Below are positions 27,396-38,781 of a stretch of 64,000 nucleotides of DNA, in pieces. Source of the stretch: Streptomyces mirabilis (GTDB lineage Bacteria; Actinomycetota; Actinomycetes; Streptomycetales; Streptomycetaceae); NCBI RefSeq assembly GCF_039503195.1, contig NZ_JBCJKP010000001.1, positions 5,580,001 through 5,644,000 on the forward strand. Direction: 5' to 3'. The number at the start of each line of letters is the position of its first letter. Position 1 is the first letter of the stretch. The translations under genes were made by a program, and so were the position numbers. Under the pieces are notes generated by a model that worked only from the letters and a program-made list of their open reading frames with translations, searched no databases and was not told where the DNA came from.

Positions 27396-27437
27396 CCGGA
27401 CGCCGGTGGGCGAGAAGCTTGGCCCACCGGCGTCCGG
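27396..27437 (-). terminator. Terminator of the iron-sulfur oxidoreductase gene
   Basis: A perfect 16-bp inverted repeat (CCGGACGCCGGTGGGC and complement) with a 10-nt loop lies 14 bp beyond the stop codon of the minus-strand gene. Confidence 0.85.
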
Positions 27438-27450
27438 ACGATCACGTCGG

Positions 27451-29718
27451 TTACTTCACCGGCTCAGGCTCCGGCTCACTCTCCGCCTCCGCCGACCCCG
27501 CCGGATCAACCGGCGTCTTGACGGAGTCGAGAAGGAGCTGGGCCACGTCCACGACCTGGACGGACTCCTTGGCCTGGCCGTCGTTCTTCTTGCCGTTGAC
27601 CGAGTCGGTCAGCATCACGAGGCAGAACGGGCAGGCCGTGGACACGATGTCCGGGTTCAGCGAAAGAGCCTCGTCGACGCGCTCGTTGTTGATGCGCTTG
27701 CCGATCCGCTCCTCCATCCACATCCGCGCACCACCGGCACCGCAGCAGAAGCCGCGTTCCTTGTGGCGGTGCATCTCCTGCTGACGCAGGCCCGGGACGG
27801 CCGACATGATCTCGCGCGGCGGCGTGTAGATCTTGTTGTGGCGGCCCAGGTAGCAGGGGTCGTGGTAGGTGATGAGGCCGTCCACCGGGGTGACCGGCAG
27901 CAGCTTGCCCTCGTCGATGAGGTGCTGGAGCAGCTGGGTGTGGTGGATGACCTCGTAGTCGCCGCCGAGCTGCGGGTACTCGTTGCCGATGGTGTTGAGG
28001 CAGTGCGGGCAGGTCGCGACGATCTTCTTCGCCGACTTCGGCTTCTTCGTCGACTCGTCCTCGTCATCCTCGCCGAAGGCCATGTTCAGCGCGGCGACGT
28101 TCTCCATGCCGAGTTCCTGGAACAGGGGCTCGTTGCCGAGACGGCGCGCGGAGTCACCGGTGCACTTCTCGTCGCCGCCCATGATGGCGAACTTGACACC
28201 CGCCATGTGCAGGAGCTCAGCGAAGGCCTTCGTGGTCTTCTTGGCGCGGTCCTCCAGGGCGCCGGCGCAGCCGACCCAGTACAGGTACTCGACCTCGGAC
28301 AGGTCCTCGATGTCGCGTCCGACGACCGGGATCTCGAAGTCGACTTCCTTCGTCCACTCGAGGCGCTGCTTCTTGGCCAGACCCCAGGGGTTGCCCTTCT
28401 TCTCCAGGTTCTTGAGCATCGTGCCCGCCTCGGACGGGAACGCGCTCTCGATCATCACCTGGTAGCGGCGCATGTCGACGATGTGGTCGATGTGCTCGAT
28501 GTCGACCGGGCACTGCTCGACGCACGCGCCGCACGTGGTGCAGGACCACAGCACGTCGGGGTCGATGACGCCGTTCTCCTCGAACGTGCCGATCAGGGGG
28601 CGCTCGGCCTCGGCGAGCGCGGCGGCGGGCACGTCGGCCAGCTGCTCCGCCGACGCCTTCTCCTCGCCCTCCATGTTCTTGCCGCCGCCCGCGAGCAGGT
28701 AGGGCGCCTTGGCGTGCGCGTGGTCGCGCAGCGACATGATGAGGAGCTTGGGGGAGAGCGGCTTGCCCGTGTTCCAGGCGGGGCACTGCGACTGGCAGCG
28801 GCCGCACTCGGTGCACGTGGAGAAGTCCAGCAGGCCCTTCCAGGAGAACTGCTCGACCTGGCTGACACCGAAGACGTCGTCCTCGCCCGGGTCGGTGAAG
28901 TCGATGGCCTTGCCGTCACTCGTCATCGGCAGCAGCGCGCCGAGGGCGGTCGCGCCCTTCGCGTTCCGCTTGAACCAGATGTTCGGGAAGGCGAGGAAGC
29001 GGTGCCAGGCGACGCCCATGTCCGTCTTGAGGGAGACCGTGATCATCCAGATGAAGGACGTCCCGATCTTGATCATCGCGGTGAGGTAGATCAGGTTCTG
29101 GAGCGTGCCGACGCTCGTCCCCTTGAAGGCGGCGACGATCGGGTACGAGGCGAAGTACGCGGCCTCGTAGCCGTGCACGTCGGCGAGGGCACCCTCCAGG
29201 CCGCGCAGGGTCATGATCGCGAGGCCGATGATGAGGATGACCGACTCGACGAAGTAGGCCTGGCCGGCGTTGGACCCGGCGAAGCGGGACTTGCGGCCCG
29301 GCCGGTCGGGCCGGGACAGCTGGCGGATCACGATGAGTGTGAGGATGCCGAGGGTCGTCATCAGGCCGATGAACTCGACGAAGATCTCGTACGGCAGCCA
29401 GTGCCCGATGATGGGCAGCGTCCAGTCGGCCTGGAAGAGCTGCCCGAAGGCGTTCACCAGCGTGGCGACGAGGGAGAAGAAGCCGACCGCCACGAACCAG
29501 TGCGCGACGCCGACCACCCCCCACCGGTTCATCCGGGTGTGGCCGAGGAACTCCCGGACCACCGTGACGGTGCGCGCGGTCCAGTCGTCGGTGCGGGTGC
29601 CCGCGGGGACGTCCTGGCCGAGCCGTACGAACCGGTAGATCTGCGCGATGGCGCGGGAGAACAGCGCCACGCCGACCACGGCGAGTACCAGCGACACAAT
29701 GATCGCGGCGAGTTGCAT
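27451..29718 (-). CDS. Membrane iron-sulfur oxidoreductase (heterodisulfide reductase/CCG type)
   Basis: The 755-residue product combines an N-terminal NarI-like membrane part with five or six helices (LAAIIVSLVLAVVGVALF, AHWFVAVGFFSLVATLVNAF, IGLMTTLGILTLIVI) and a cytoplasmic electron-transfer part. Two 4Fe-4S ferredoxin motifs are CTECGRCQSQCP and CTTCGACVEQCP. Two CCG cysteine-rich domains follow (WVGCAG ... CPHCLN; DPCYLGRHN ... CCGAGG). An acidic tail ends the protein. Such proteins pass electrons between a soluble donor and the quinone pool, as with acyl-CoA dehydrogenase/ETF partners, but no partner gene is adjacent. It appears to be monocistronic. Confidence 0.92.
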   Translation of the reverse strand: MQLAAIIVSLVLAVVGVALFSRAIAQIYRFVRLGQDVPAGTRTDDWTARTVTVVREFLGHTRMNRWGVVGVAHWFVAVGFFSLVATLVNAFGQLFQADWTLPIIGHWLPYEIFVEFIGLMTTLGILTLIVIRQLSRPDRPGRKSRFAGSNAGQAYFVESVILIIGLAIMTLRGLEGALADVHGYEAAYFASYPIVAAFKGTSVGTLQNLIYLTAMIKIGTSFIWMITVSLKTDMGVAWHRFLAFPNIWFKRNAKGATALGALLPMTSDGKAIDFTDPGEDDVFGVSQVEQFSWKGLLDFSTCTECGRCQSQCPAWNTGKPLSPKLLIMSLRDHAHAKAPYLLAGGGKNMEGEEKASAEQLADVPAAALAEAERPLIGTFEENGVIDPDVLWSCTTCGACVEQCPVDIEHIDHIVDMRRYQVMIESAFPSEAGTMLKNLEKKGNPWGLAKKQRLEWTKEVDFEIPVVGRDIEDLSEVEYLYWVGCAGALEDRAKKTTKAFAELLHMAGVKFAIMGGDEKCTGDSARRLGNEPLFQELGMENVAALNMAFGEDDEDESTKKPKSAKKIVATCPHCLNTIGNEYPQLGGDYEVIHHTQLLQHLIDEGKLLPVTPVDGLITYHDPCYLGRHNKIYTPPREIMSAVPGLRQQEMHRHKERGFCCGAGGARMWMEERIGKRINNERVDEALSLNPDIVSTACPFCLVMLTDSVNGKKNDGQAKESVQVVDVAQLLLDSVKTPVDPAGSAEAESEPEPEPVK

Positions 29719-30000
29719 TCGGGGGCTCCTCGGGCCTGCGAGGGAGGGAGCTGAAGGCCGACCTTCAGCCGATTACTAAGCGGTAACTTATGCAGTCCGT
29801 CTGAGACTACCCATATCTTCCGCCGCACTGTAGCCAGCGGTGCGGTGATCTGCGTCGCTGAGGTCCACCTGAGTCGCCGAAGTCACCGACCGGCAGTTGC
29901 GCACGTCACCGGCCGACGGCTGCCGGGGTCTCCGGCCGACACGTAAACCCGATCGTGCTATCTGCGGCATATTTGCGACATTTAACACTAAATTGGCGGC

Positions 30001-31068
30001 GTGCTGTACGGAATCGCCGCCGCCACCTCCGCCCTGCTCCTCGCCGCCCTCCTCGCCGCCCTGCTGCGGCTCCTCGCCCTGCGCCTCGGCGTGGTCGAAC
30101 GCCGGAGGACACGCGCGGTGCCGCTGCTCGGCGGGGTCGCGGTGGTGGCCGTCACGGCGTTCGTCGCCGGGGTCGGCGATTGGACGGACGTGGCGCCGCT
30201 GGGTTCGGCGGCCGGGCGGCTGCTGGCCGCCGGGATCGGGGTCGGCGTCCTCGGACTCGTCGCGGACCTGTGGCCCCCGCCGGCCCTTGTGCGGGTTCCG
30301 CTCCAGGCGGCCGTCGTGACCGGCGCCGCCGCGCTGACCGTGCCGTACGACGAACTCGGCCCGGTGGTCGGGGTGGTGGCCGTCGGCTGGATCGCCCTCG
30401 CCACCCATGCCTTCACCTCGCTCGATCACGCCGACGGAGTGATGGGGACGGTCGCGGTGGTGACCGCCTTCGCGCTGAGCGGCTGCGCGGCCGCCGAGGT
30501 CATGGACGGGCTCGCGGCGCTGCTGAGCGTACTGGCCGCCGCGCTGACCGGGTTCCTGATGCACAACTGGCCCCCGGCCCGGATCGTGCCCGGGCGCTGC
30601 GGCGCGCTGTTCGTCGGGTTCGTGCTGACCTCGGCGGCGGTACTGGTCCACGCCGGGCGGGCGGCCGGGTCGAGCGTGGGCGCCGGGTTCGCGCTGACGG
30701 CCGTGGCGACCGCCGACGCCGTACTGGTGCTGGTGTCGCGGCGGCGGGCCGGGCGTCCGCTGCTGCGCGGCGCCCCCGATCATCTGGTCCACCGGCTGCG
30801 ACGCCTCGGTGTCACGCCCCAGGGCGCCGCGGTCGTCGTGGGGGTCACCGGCTTCGCGGGTGCAGTCGTCGGGATGCTGATCGACATGGGATGGGTGAGC
30901 GCGACGGCGGCGTTGTGGGTGGCGGGCGGCGTCGGTGTCGCCGTACTCGCGCTGCTTCGGATCCCCACTTACGGGGGACGGCATGTCCCCGCGTACGGGA
31001 GTCGGTTGACCGTGAAGCCGCAGGTAGGAGCACGTGTACAAGCACACCTGCGTGTAAGTAAGAGATAA
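30001..31068 (+). CDS. MraY/WecA-like glycosyltransferase family 4 membrane protein
   Basis: The GTG at 30001 opens a 355-residue protein with about ten hydrophobic segments, starting LYGIAAATSALLLAALLAAL. The layout and the TRAVPLLGG block match the PNPT superfamily, which transfers phospho-sugars to polyprenyl phosphate. The usual DDxxD-like active-site stretch appears altered to SLDHADGVMG near residue 145, so activity is uncertain. The gene lies just upstream of the dnaK promoter and probably ends before it. Confidence 0.75.
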   Translation: MLYGIAAATSALLLAALLAALLRLLALRLGVVERRRTRAVPLLGGVAVVAVTAFVAGVGDWTDVAPLGSAAGRLLAAGIGVGVLGLVADLWPPPALVRVPLQAAVVTGAAALTVPYDELGPVVGVVAVGWIALATHAFTSLDHADGVMGTVAVVTAFALSGCAAAEVMDGLAALLSVLAAALTGFLMHNWPPARIVPGRCGALFVGFVLTSAAVLVHAGRAAGSSVGAGFALTAVATADAVLVLVSRRRAGRPLLRGAPDHLVHRLRRLGVTPQGAAVVVGVTGFAGAVVGMLIDMGWVSATAALWVAGGVGVAVLALLRIPTYGGRHVPAYGSRLTVKPQVGARVQAHLRVSKR

Positions 31069-31070
31069 GA

Positions 31071-31091
31071 CTTGAGCCCCCCTGACTCATG
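31071..31091. promoter_or_regulatory. HAIR operator 1 (HspR site) upstream of dnaK
   Basis: CTTGAGC-N7-ACTCATG is an imperfect match to the HspR-associated inverted repeat CTTGAGT-N7-ACTCAAG. It lies 73 bp before the dnaK start and immediately after the upstream gene's stop. Confidence 0.75.
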
Positions 31092-31122
31092 TCTGTTGAC
31101 CCAGCAATGAGTGTGGTGCACA

Positions 31123-33679
<2,557 letters not shown>

Positions 33680-33712
33680 CGTTGAACGCATGAGAGAGGA
33701 GGGGCGTCGAGG

Positions 33713-34897
33713 ATGAGCACCAAGGACTTCATCGAGAAGGACTTCTACAAGGTCCTCGGCGTCCCCAAGGACGCCACCGAGGCTGAGATCAAGAAGGCGT
33801 ACCGGAAGCTCGCCCGCGAGTTCCACCCGGACGCCAACAAGGGCAACGCCAAGGCCGAGGAGCGCTTCAAGGAGATCTCCGAGGCGAACGACGTGCTCGG
33901 AGACCCCAAGAAGCGCAAGGAGTACGACGAGGCACGCGCCCTCTTCGGCAACGGCGGCTTCCGTCCGGGTCCCGGCGCGGGCGGCGGCAACTTCAACTTC
34001 GACCTGGGCGACCTCTTCGGAGGCGGCGCCCAGGGCGGAGCGGGCGGTGCCGGCGGCTTCGGCGGCGGCATCGGTGACGTCTTCGGGGGCCTGTTCAACC
34101 GCGGCGGCGCGGGCACGGGTACGCGGACCCAGCCCCGGCGCGGCCAGGACATCGACACCGAGGTGACGCTCAGCTTCACCGAGGCGGTGGACGGCGCGAC
34201 GGTCCCGCTGCGGATGACGTCCCAGGCGCCCTGCAAGGCCTGTTCGGGCACCGGCGACGCGAACGGCACACCGCGCGTGTGCCCGACGTGCGTCGGCACC
34301 GGCCAGGTCGCGCGCGGCTCCGGCGGCGGCTTCTCGCTCACGGATCCCTGCCCGGACTGCAAGGGCCGCGGTCTCATCGCGGAGAACCCCTGCGAGATCT
34401 GCCACGGCAGCGGCCGTGCCAAGTCCTCGCGCACGATGCAGGTCCGCATCCCGGCGGGAGTGAGCGACAGCCAGCGCATCCGCCTCCGCGGCAAGGGCGC
34501 ACCCGGCGAACGGGGCGGCCCGGCAGGCGACCTGTACGTCACGGTCCACGTGGACGCCCACCCGGTCTTCGGCCGCAAGGGCGACAACCTCACCGTCACC
34601 GTGCCCGTCACCTTCGCGGAGGCGGCACTCGGCGGCGAGGTGCGTGTACCGACCCTGGGCGGCCCCTCGGTCACCCTGAAACTGCCCCCAGGCACGCCCA
34701 ACGGCCGTACGATGCGGGCCCGCGGCAAGGGTGCCGTCCGCAAGGACGGTACGCGCGGCGACCTCCTCGTCACCGTCGAGGTCGCGGTCCCCACGGACGT
34801 GTCGGGCAAGGCTCGCGACGCCCTGGAGGCGTATCGCGAGGCAACCGCGGGCGAGGACCCACGGGCGGAGCTGTTCCAGGCCGCGAAGGGAGCATGA
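33713..34897 (+). CDS. dnaJ: Co-chaperone DnaJ (type I)
   Basis: The 394-residue product has a J-domain (DFYKVLGVPKDATEAEIKKA, with HPD in REFHPDANKG), a Gly/Phe-rich stretch, and a zinc domain with four CxxCxGxG-like repeats (CKACSGTG, CPTCVGTG, CPDCKGRG, CEICHGSG). The C-terminal substrate domains follow. An inserted acidic-polar start (STKDFIEKDFYK) is common in streptomycete DnaJ1. It delivers substrates to DnaK and stimulates its ATPase. GAGGAGGGG precedes the ATG. Confidence 0.97.
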   Translation: MSTKDFIEKDFYKVLGVPKDATEAEIKKAYRKLAREFHPDANKGNAKAEERFKEISEANDVLGDPKKRKEYDEARALFGNGGFRPGPGAGGGNFNFDLGDLFGGGAQGGAGGAGGFGGGIGDVFGGLFNRGGAGTGTRTQPRRGQDIDTEVTLSFTEAVDGATVPLRMTSQAPCKACSGTGDANGTPRVCPTCVGTGQVARGSGGGFSLTDPCPDCKGRGLIAENPCEICHGSGRAKSSRTMQVRIPAGVSDSQRIRLRGKGAPGERGGPAGDLYVTVHVDAHPVFGRKGDNLTVTVPVTFAEAALGGEVRVPTLGGPSVTLKLPPGTPNGRTMRARGKGAVRKDGTRGDLLVTVEVAVPTDVSGKARDALEAYREATAGEDPRAELFQAAKGA

Positions 34898-34901
34898 GCA
34901 G

Positions 34902-35348
34902 ATGGACGGCCGTCGTCGAAACCCCTATGAACTGACCGAGGAGACCCCGGTCTACGTCATCTCGGTGGCGGCCCAACTCTCCGGCCTGCACCCGCAGACC
35001 CTGCGTCAGTACGACCGCCTCGGCCTGGTCTCCCCGGACCGCACCGCCGGCCGGGGCCGGCGCTACTCGGCCCGCGACATCGAACTGCTCCGCACGGTGC
35101 AGGCGCTGTCCCAGGACGAGGGCATCAACCTGGCCGGCATCAAGCGCATCATCGAGCTGGAGAACCAGGTGGCCGCCCTCCAGTCCCGCGTCGCGGAACT
35201 GGAATCGGCCCTGGACGGCGCCGCTGCCGCGATGCAGCAGCGCGAGGCCGCGGTGCACGCCTCGTACCGCCGCGACCTGGTCCCGTACCAGGAGGTCCAG
35301 CAGACGAGCGCGCTGGTGGTCTGGCGGCCGAAGAGGCAGTCGGACTAG
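34902..35348 (+). CDS. hspR: Heat-shock repressor HspR (MerR family)
   Basis: The ATG at 34902 starts a 148-residue protein 4 bp after the dnaJ stop. The MerR-type DNA-binding domain is at residues 15-85 (VYVISVAAQLSGLHPQTLRQ, YDRLGLVSPDRTAGRGRRYS, DIELLRTVQALS), followed by a coiled coil (ENQVAALQSRVAELESALDG). The C-terminus ends in WRPKRQSD. It represses the dnaK operon and clpB through HAIR sites, two of which precede dnaK and one clpB in this window. Confidence 0.97.
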   Translation: MDGRRRNPYELTEETPVYVISVAAQLSGLHPQTLRQYDRLGLVSPDRTAGRGRRYSARDIELLRTVQALSQDEGINLAGIKRIIELENQVAALQSRVAELESALDGAAAAMQQREAAVHASYRRDLVPYQEVQQTSALVVWRPKRQSD

Positions 35349-35360
35349 CTCCCACGTACC

Positions 35361-35399
35361 GAAGGGGGTGGGGAGGTCGTCGACCTCCCCACCCCCTTC
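35361..35399. terminator. Terminator of the dnaK operon
   Basis: A perfect 19-bp inverted repeat (GAAGGGGGTGGGGAGGTCG and complement around a single T) lies 12 bp after the hspR stop. It is unusually long and could also stop transcription from the minus-strand side. Confidence 0.9.
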
Positions 35400-35477
35400 G
35401 GCGTTCTTCGGTTCACCGCGCCGCTTCTGTGACCGTCCAGTCGCCGGCGGGGTGAGGTCCTCGCGCTCGCCGGAGCC

Positions 35478-35756
35478 TTAGTCCCTCGTCACGGTCCAGC
35501 GGACGCCGAAGTTGTCCTTGGGGAGGCCGGAGGCGGCGGTCTTCGTGCCCCAGTACGCGCTGACCGCGGCGTCGCAGTCCGTTTTCTGCGGTGTGTCGGA
35601 GAAGGTGGTGTTCGCGTGGAACTGCCGCTTGTACACCGGTGATGCGCGGCTGCTCGCGGCGGAGGCCGGCGCCCCCGAGGCGGCGAGCAGACCCCCGCTG
35701 GTGGCGGTCGTCGGCGTCGCGGCGAGCGCCGGTCCGCTCCGCCCAACTGGTCTCAT
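35478..35756 (-). CDS. Small hypothetical, possibly secreted
   Basis: The frame from ATG 35756 gives 92 residues: an Ala/Thr/Ser-rich start that may be a weak signal sequence, then SPVYKRQFHANTTFSDTPQK and DCDAAVSAYWGTKTAASGLP before NFGVRWTVTRD. The C-terminal half looks like a real folded segment. The start could be an upstream GTG. I do not recognise the family. Confidence 0.45.
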   Translation of the reverse strand: MRPVGRSGPALAATPTTATSGGLLAASGAPASAASSRASPVYKRQFHANTTFSDTPQKTDCDAAVSAYWGTKTAASGLPKDNFGVRWTVTRD

Positions 35757-36031
35757 GCTTCCCCTGTTTCATGCCGCGATGTGCGCGGCCACCTTCGAGA
35801 CTCCCGGACGTCGGGGAGGGTCGCATGCCGCCGGGGAGCGAGTGACACAAGTCAATCAGAGGGGTTCTGTGGAAGTGGCGGCGCACCCCCTTCCCATCGT
35901 GTTCACTTGGGGAACACAGAATGCTGTTGCCATCTCGTTAAGTGGTTACTCCTTGACGCTGAGGTGATCGCCGCGTTGGCTTTCAGCCACCTGGGTCGCA
36001 AAGCAGCTACCTCGCCCGGAAGGCACCTGAT

Positions 36032-37159
36032 GTGAACACTCGTAACACCCGGCTTCGTCGTACCGCCATAGCCCTGGCCTGCTCCGCGATGACCGTCTCC
36101 CTTGCCGCCTGCGGTGTCGTGGACGGGATCGGCGGCAGCAACACCAAGGCGAGCCCGACCAAGGGTGACGACATCACGGTTGGTCTGCTCCTCCCGGAGA
36201 AGGCCAACACCCGTTACGAGAAGTTCGACTACCCGATCATCGAACAGCAGGTCGCCAAGCTCACCAACAACAAGGGCAAGGTCGACTACGCCAACGCGGC
36301 TCAGAACGCCACCAAGCAGAGCCAGCAGTTCCGGCAGATGGTGGCCGACAAGGTCGACGTGATCCTCGTCGACGCGGTGGACTCCAAGGCCATCGCGAGC
36401 GACGTGCAGAAGGCCAAGGACGCGGGCATCCCCGTCATCGCCTACGACCGTCTGGCGCAGGGCCCGATCGACGCGTACATCTCCTTCGACAACGAGCTCG
36501 TCGGCCAGGTGCAGGGCAAGGCGCTCCTGGAGGCGCTGGGCACCAACGCCTCCTCGAAGAAGATCGTCATGATGAACGGCTCGCCCACCGACCCGAACGC
36601 GGCGCAGTTCAAGTCGGGCGCCCTGGGTGAGCTCAACGGCAAGGTCGTCATCTCCAAGACGTACGACACCAAGGACTGGGACCCGGCCGTCGGCAAGGCC
36701 AACATGGAGAAGGCCATCTCGGCCATCGGCCTCAGCAACATCGCCGGTGTCTACTCCGCCAACGACGGCCTCGCGGGCGCCGTCATCGACGCCATGAAGA
36801 CCATGGGCGTCAGCAAGGTGCCGCCGGTCACCGGTCAGGACGCCGAGCTGGACGCGGTGCAGCGGATCGTCCGGGGCGAGCAGTACATGAGCGTCTACAA
36901 GTCCTACCCCGACGAGGCCTCCGCGGCCGCCGAGATGGCTGTGGCGAAGGTCCAGGGGCGTGGCATCGAGTTCGACGCGCTCACCCGCGACAAGGTCGAC
37001 AGCCCCACGAACAAGAAGATCCCCTCCCAGCTGATGCCCGTGGTCGCCCTGACCAAGGCGAACATCAAGGAGACGGTGATCCAGGACGGCATCTACACCG
37101 TCCAGCAGATCTGCACGGCCTCGAACAAGGCGGACTGCACGGCGATCGGCCTCAAGTAG
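36032..37159 (+). CDS. Sugar ABC transporter substrate-binding lipoprotein
   Basis: The GTG at 36032 gives 375 residues. The lipoprotein signal is IALACSAMTVSLAAC with the lipobox LAAC near residue 28. The mature part is a periplasmic-binding protein of the XylF/ChvE/RbsB type: DDITVGLLLPEKANTRYEKF, DVILVDAVDSKAIASDVQKA, IPVIAYDRLAQGPIDAYISF and VYSANDGLAGAVIDAM. It would bind a pentose or hexose such as xylose. The expected ATPase and permease genes do not follow; a terminator does. It may work with a distant transporter. Confidence 0.92.
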   Translation: MNTRNTRLRRTAIALACSAMTVSLAACGVVDGIGGSNTKASPTKGDDITVGLLLPEKANTRYEKFDYPIIEQQVAKLTNNKGKVDYANAAQNATKQSQQFRQMVADKVDVILVDAVDSKAIASDVQKAKDAGIPVIAYDRLAQGPIDAYISFDNELVGQVQGKALLEALGTNASSKKIVMMNGSPTDPNAAQFKSGALGELNGKVVISKTYDTKDWDPAVGKANMEKAISAIGLSNIAGVYSANDGLAGAVIDAMKTMGVSKVPPVTGQDAELDAVQRIVRGEQYMSVYKSYPDEASAAAEMAVAKVQGRGIEFDALTRDKVDSPTNKKIPSQLMPVVALTKANIKETVIQDGIYTVQQICTASNKADCTAIGLK

Positions 37160-37212
37160 TCGTGCTCCCGCACTGACGACCTGCACCGACACCTGCACCG
37201 ACCACTGCACTG

Positions 37213-37256
37213 ACGAACGCGCGGGAGCCCTGAGCGAAGGGCTCCCGCGCGTTCGT
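37213..37256 (+). terminator. Terminator after the sugar-binding protein gene
   Basis: A perfect 18-bp inverted repeat (ACGAACGCGCGGGAGCCC and complement) with an 8-nt loop starts 54 bp after the stop codon. Confidence 0.88.
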
Positions 37257-37458
37257 CGGTTTCTCCGCGGGAGGGCCCGGGGCCACCCCGGCAGCAGCCG
37301 GTCCACCGCGGGCATCGACATCACCCGGCTGAGCTGTCGTACGCAGGGTTCTGCGGCCGGCGTCGCTCCTCTGCGCGACCTGATGCCGCACCGGCCGCGC
37401 TTGAGGCGGTTACGGGAGGGCGGGGACGAGGACAACGGCGACGCGCCGCCGGGCAGGG

Positions 37459-38109
37459 CTAGAGCGCGGACAGCAGGATGATGAGGGAAACGGGTGGGTA
37501 CGCGGCGGTCGCCGCTGTGACGGGCAGGCCCAGGAGCACGTACGCCAGGACGGAGAGCGTGCGTACGACGGGCCCGTCGCGCGTGGTCATCCGCTTCGGG
37601 GCACAAGGGTCGTAGGTCACCTCGGTCCGCTCCGGATCGGTCGCCACGCGTCGGCCGCTTCCGCTGAGCGTCCGCTCCTCGCCTGCCACATCGGTGAACG
37701 AGTACCTCTTGACGAGCACTTCGCCGACGCGGTCGCTGTCCTGGTAGACGGCGAGGACGGCGATGCCGCGGCGGCGCAGCGACCACCAGTCCACCGTGAC
37801 CCGGTACACGATGTGCGTGAGCGCGCACCCGACGAGGAACGGTGTGTAGGAGGTGACCCAGAGGAGGACGAGCGTCCACTCCCCGGTGGCCGCGGCGAGG
37901 GCCGTCCCCAGCGCGAACTGCGCGCCGAACGCCCATTGCACCTTCCGATCGCGGGACGTCGTCCAGCGGTCCTTCCGTTCCGTCCCCCGGTCCAACAGCA
38001 CGGCGTCCTGCTCGAAGAGGGCCGTGGTACGGCGGGCGTGCAACACCAGTTCCGTCACGAGGAGCAACATAAGGAACCTGTACGCGTGTTCGGCAGGCCC
38101 GACTCTCAC
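37459..38109 (-). CDS. Hypothetical membrane protein (216 residues)
   Basis: The GTG at 38109 gives a protein with about four hydrophobic segments: AYRFLMLLLVTELVL, FALGTALAAATGEWTLVLLW, VTSYTPFLVGCALTHIV and a C-terminal LSVLAYVLLGLPVTAATAAY. The region YSFTDVAGEERTLSGSGRRV with TEVTYDPCAPKRM resembles DUF3592-type proteins. No function is known. It is divergent from the next gene with a 29-bp gap. Confidence 0.65.
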   Translation of the reverse strand: MRVGPAEHAYRFLMLLLVTELVLHARRTTALFEQDAVLLDRGTERKDRWTTSRDRKVQWAFGAQFALGTALAAATGEWTLVLLWVTSYTPFLVGCALTHIVYRVTVDWWSLRRRGIAVLAVYQDSDRVGEVLVKRYSFTDVAGEERTLSGSGRRVATDPERTEVTYDPCAPKRMTTRDGPVVRTLSVLAYVLLGLPVTAATAAYPPVSLIILLSAL

Positions 38110-38138
38110 GTCCCGGCTGAACCAATCCGGGCCCGCCG

Positions 38139-38696
38139 GTGTCTCAGAGGGCGACCGTGTTCGTCGTACTGGATGTGCTCGTCGTGCTGGAGGCGCCCGT
38201 GGCCATGATCGGCCTGTTCTGGATCACCAAGGAGAGCGTGTACGTGGGCGCCGAGCCCGAGGGGTACGGGCGCGGGGTGCGGCTCACCCCCGAGGGGCTT
38301 CAGGCCGTGGGCACGGGCCAGGAGGGGTTCTGGTCCTGGGCTGACGTCCGGGAGGTCACCGTTCACGACGTGCAGGTGCGCTCCAGTACCCGGTGGCTGG
38401 TGAACAACGTGATGGACACGGTCCTCGACATGGCGACGGGCGGCGGTGAGGCACCGCCCGCGTTCGAACTCCACGTACGCACGGACGAGGAGAAGGCCGA
38501 GCTGACGGTGTACACCGCGGCCGTCGGTGGCTACGTCCAGTCCGAGTACGAGCTGTCGGTGGCGCTGCTGAACCGGTTCGTGGACGGTACGGCGGACGTG
38601 GCGCGGCTGCTGGAGTGGGGGAGTGTCGAGGGCGACGGCGTGACACCCTGGCGGGCCGCGCGCGAGGCCCTGCTCACGAGCTGGGCCTCGGCCTGA
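38139..38696 (+). CDS. Hypothetical membrane-anchored protein (185 residues)
   Basis: The GTG at 38139 gives one N-terminal membrane segment (VFVVLDVLVVLEAPVAMIGL) and a soluble domain with GVRLTPEGLQAVGTG, GFWSWADVREVTVHDV and AFELHVRTDEEKAELTVYTA. The second half resembles PH-like domains of small bacterial membrane proteins, but I do not recognise a family. The two divergent neighbours may form a pair. Confidence 0.6.
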   Translation: MSQRATVFVVLDVLVVLEAPVAMIGLFWITKESVYVGAEPEGYGRGVRLTPEGLQAVGTGQEGFWSWADVREVTVHDVQVRSSTRWLVNNVMDTVLDMATGGGEAPPAFELHVRTDEEKAELTVYTAAVGGYVQSEYELSVALLNRFVDGTADVARLLEWGSVEGDGVTPWRAAREALLTSWASA

Positions 38697-38781
38697 GGTG
38701 TGGGACGAAGCGGATCGTTCCGTCCTCACCGCATCGCGCGACCCGGGGGAGACGATCACCGGGCCCAAGCGGAGCTGAGCC

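Noticed and set aside
27406..29754. Long plus-strand frame antisense to the iron-sulfur oxidoreductase gene
   Set aside because: The encoded sequence is low-complexity (Val/Leu/Arg/Asp) and typical of antisense frames; the minus-strand gene has clear motifs.
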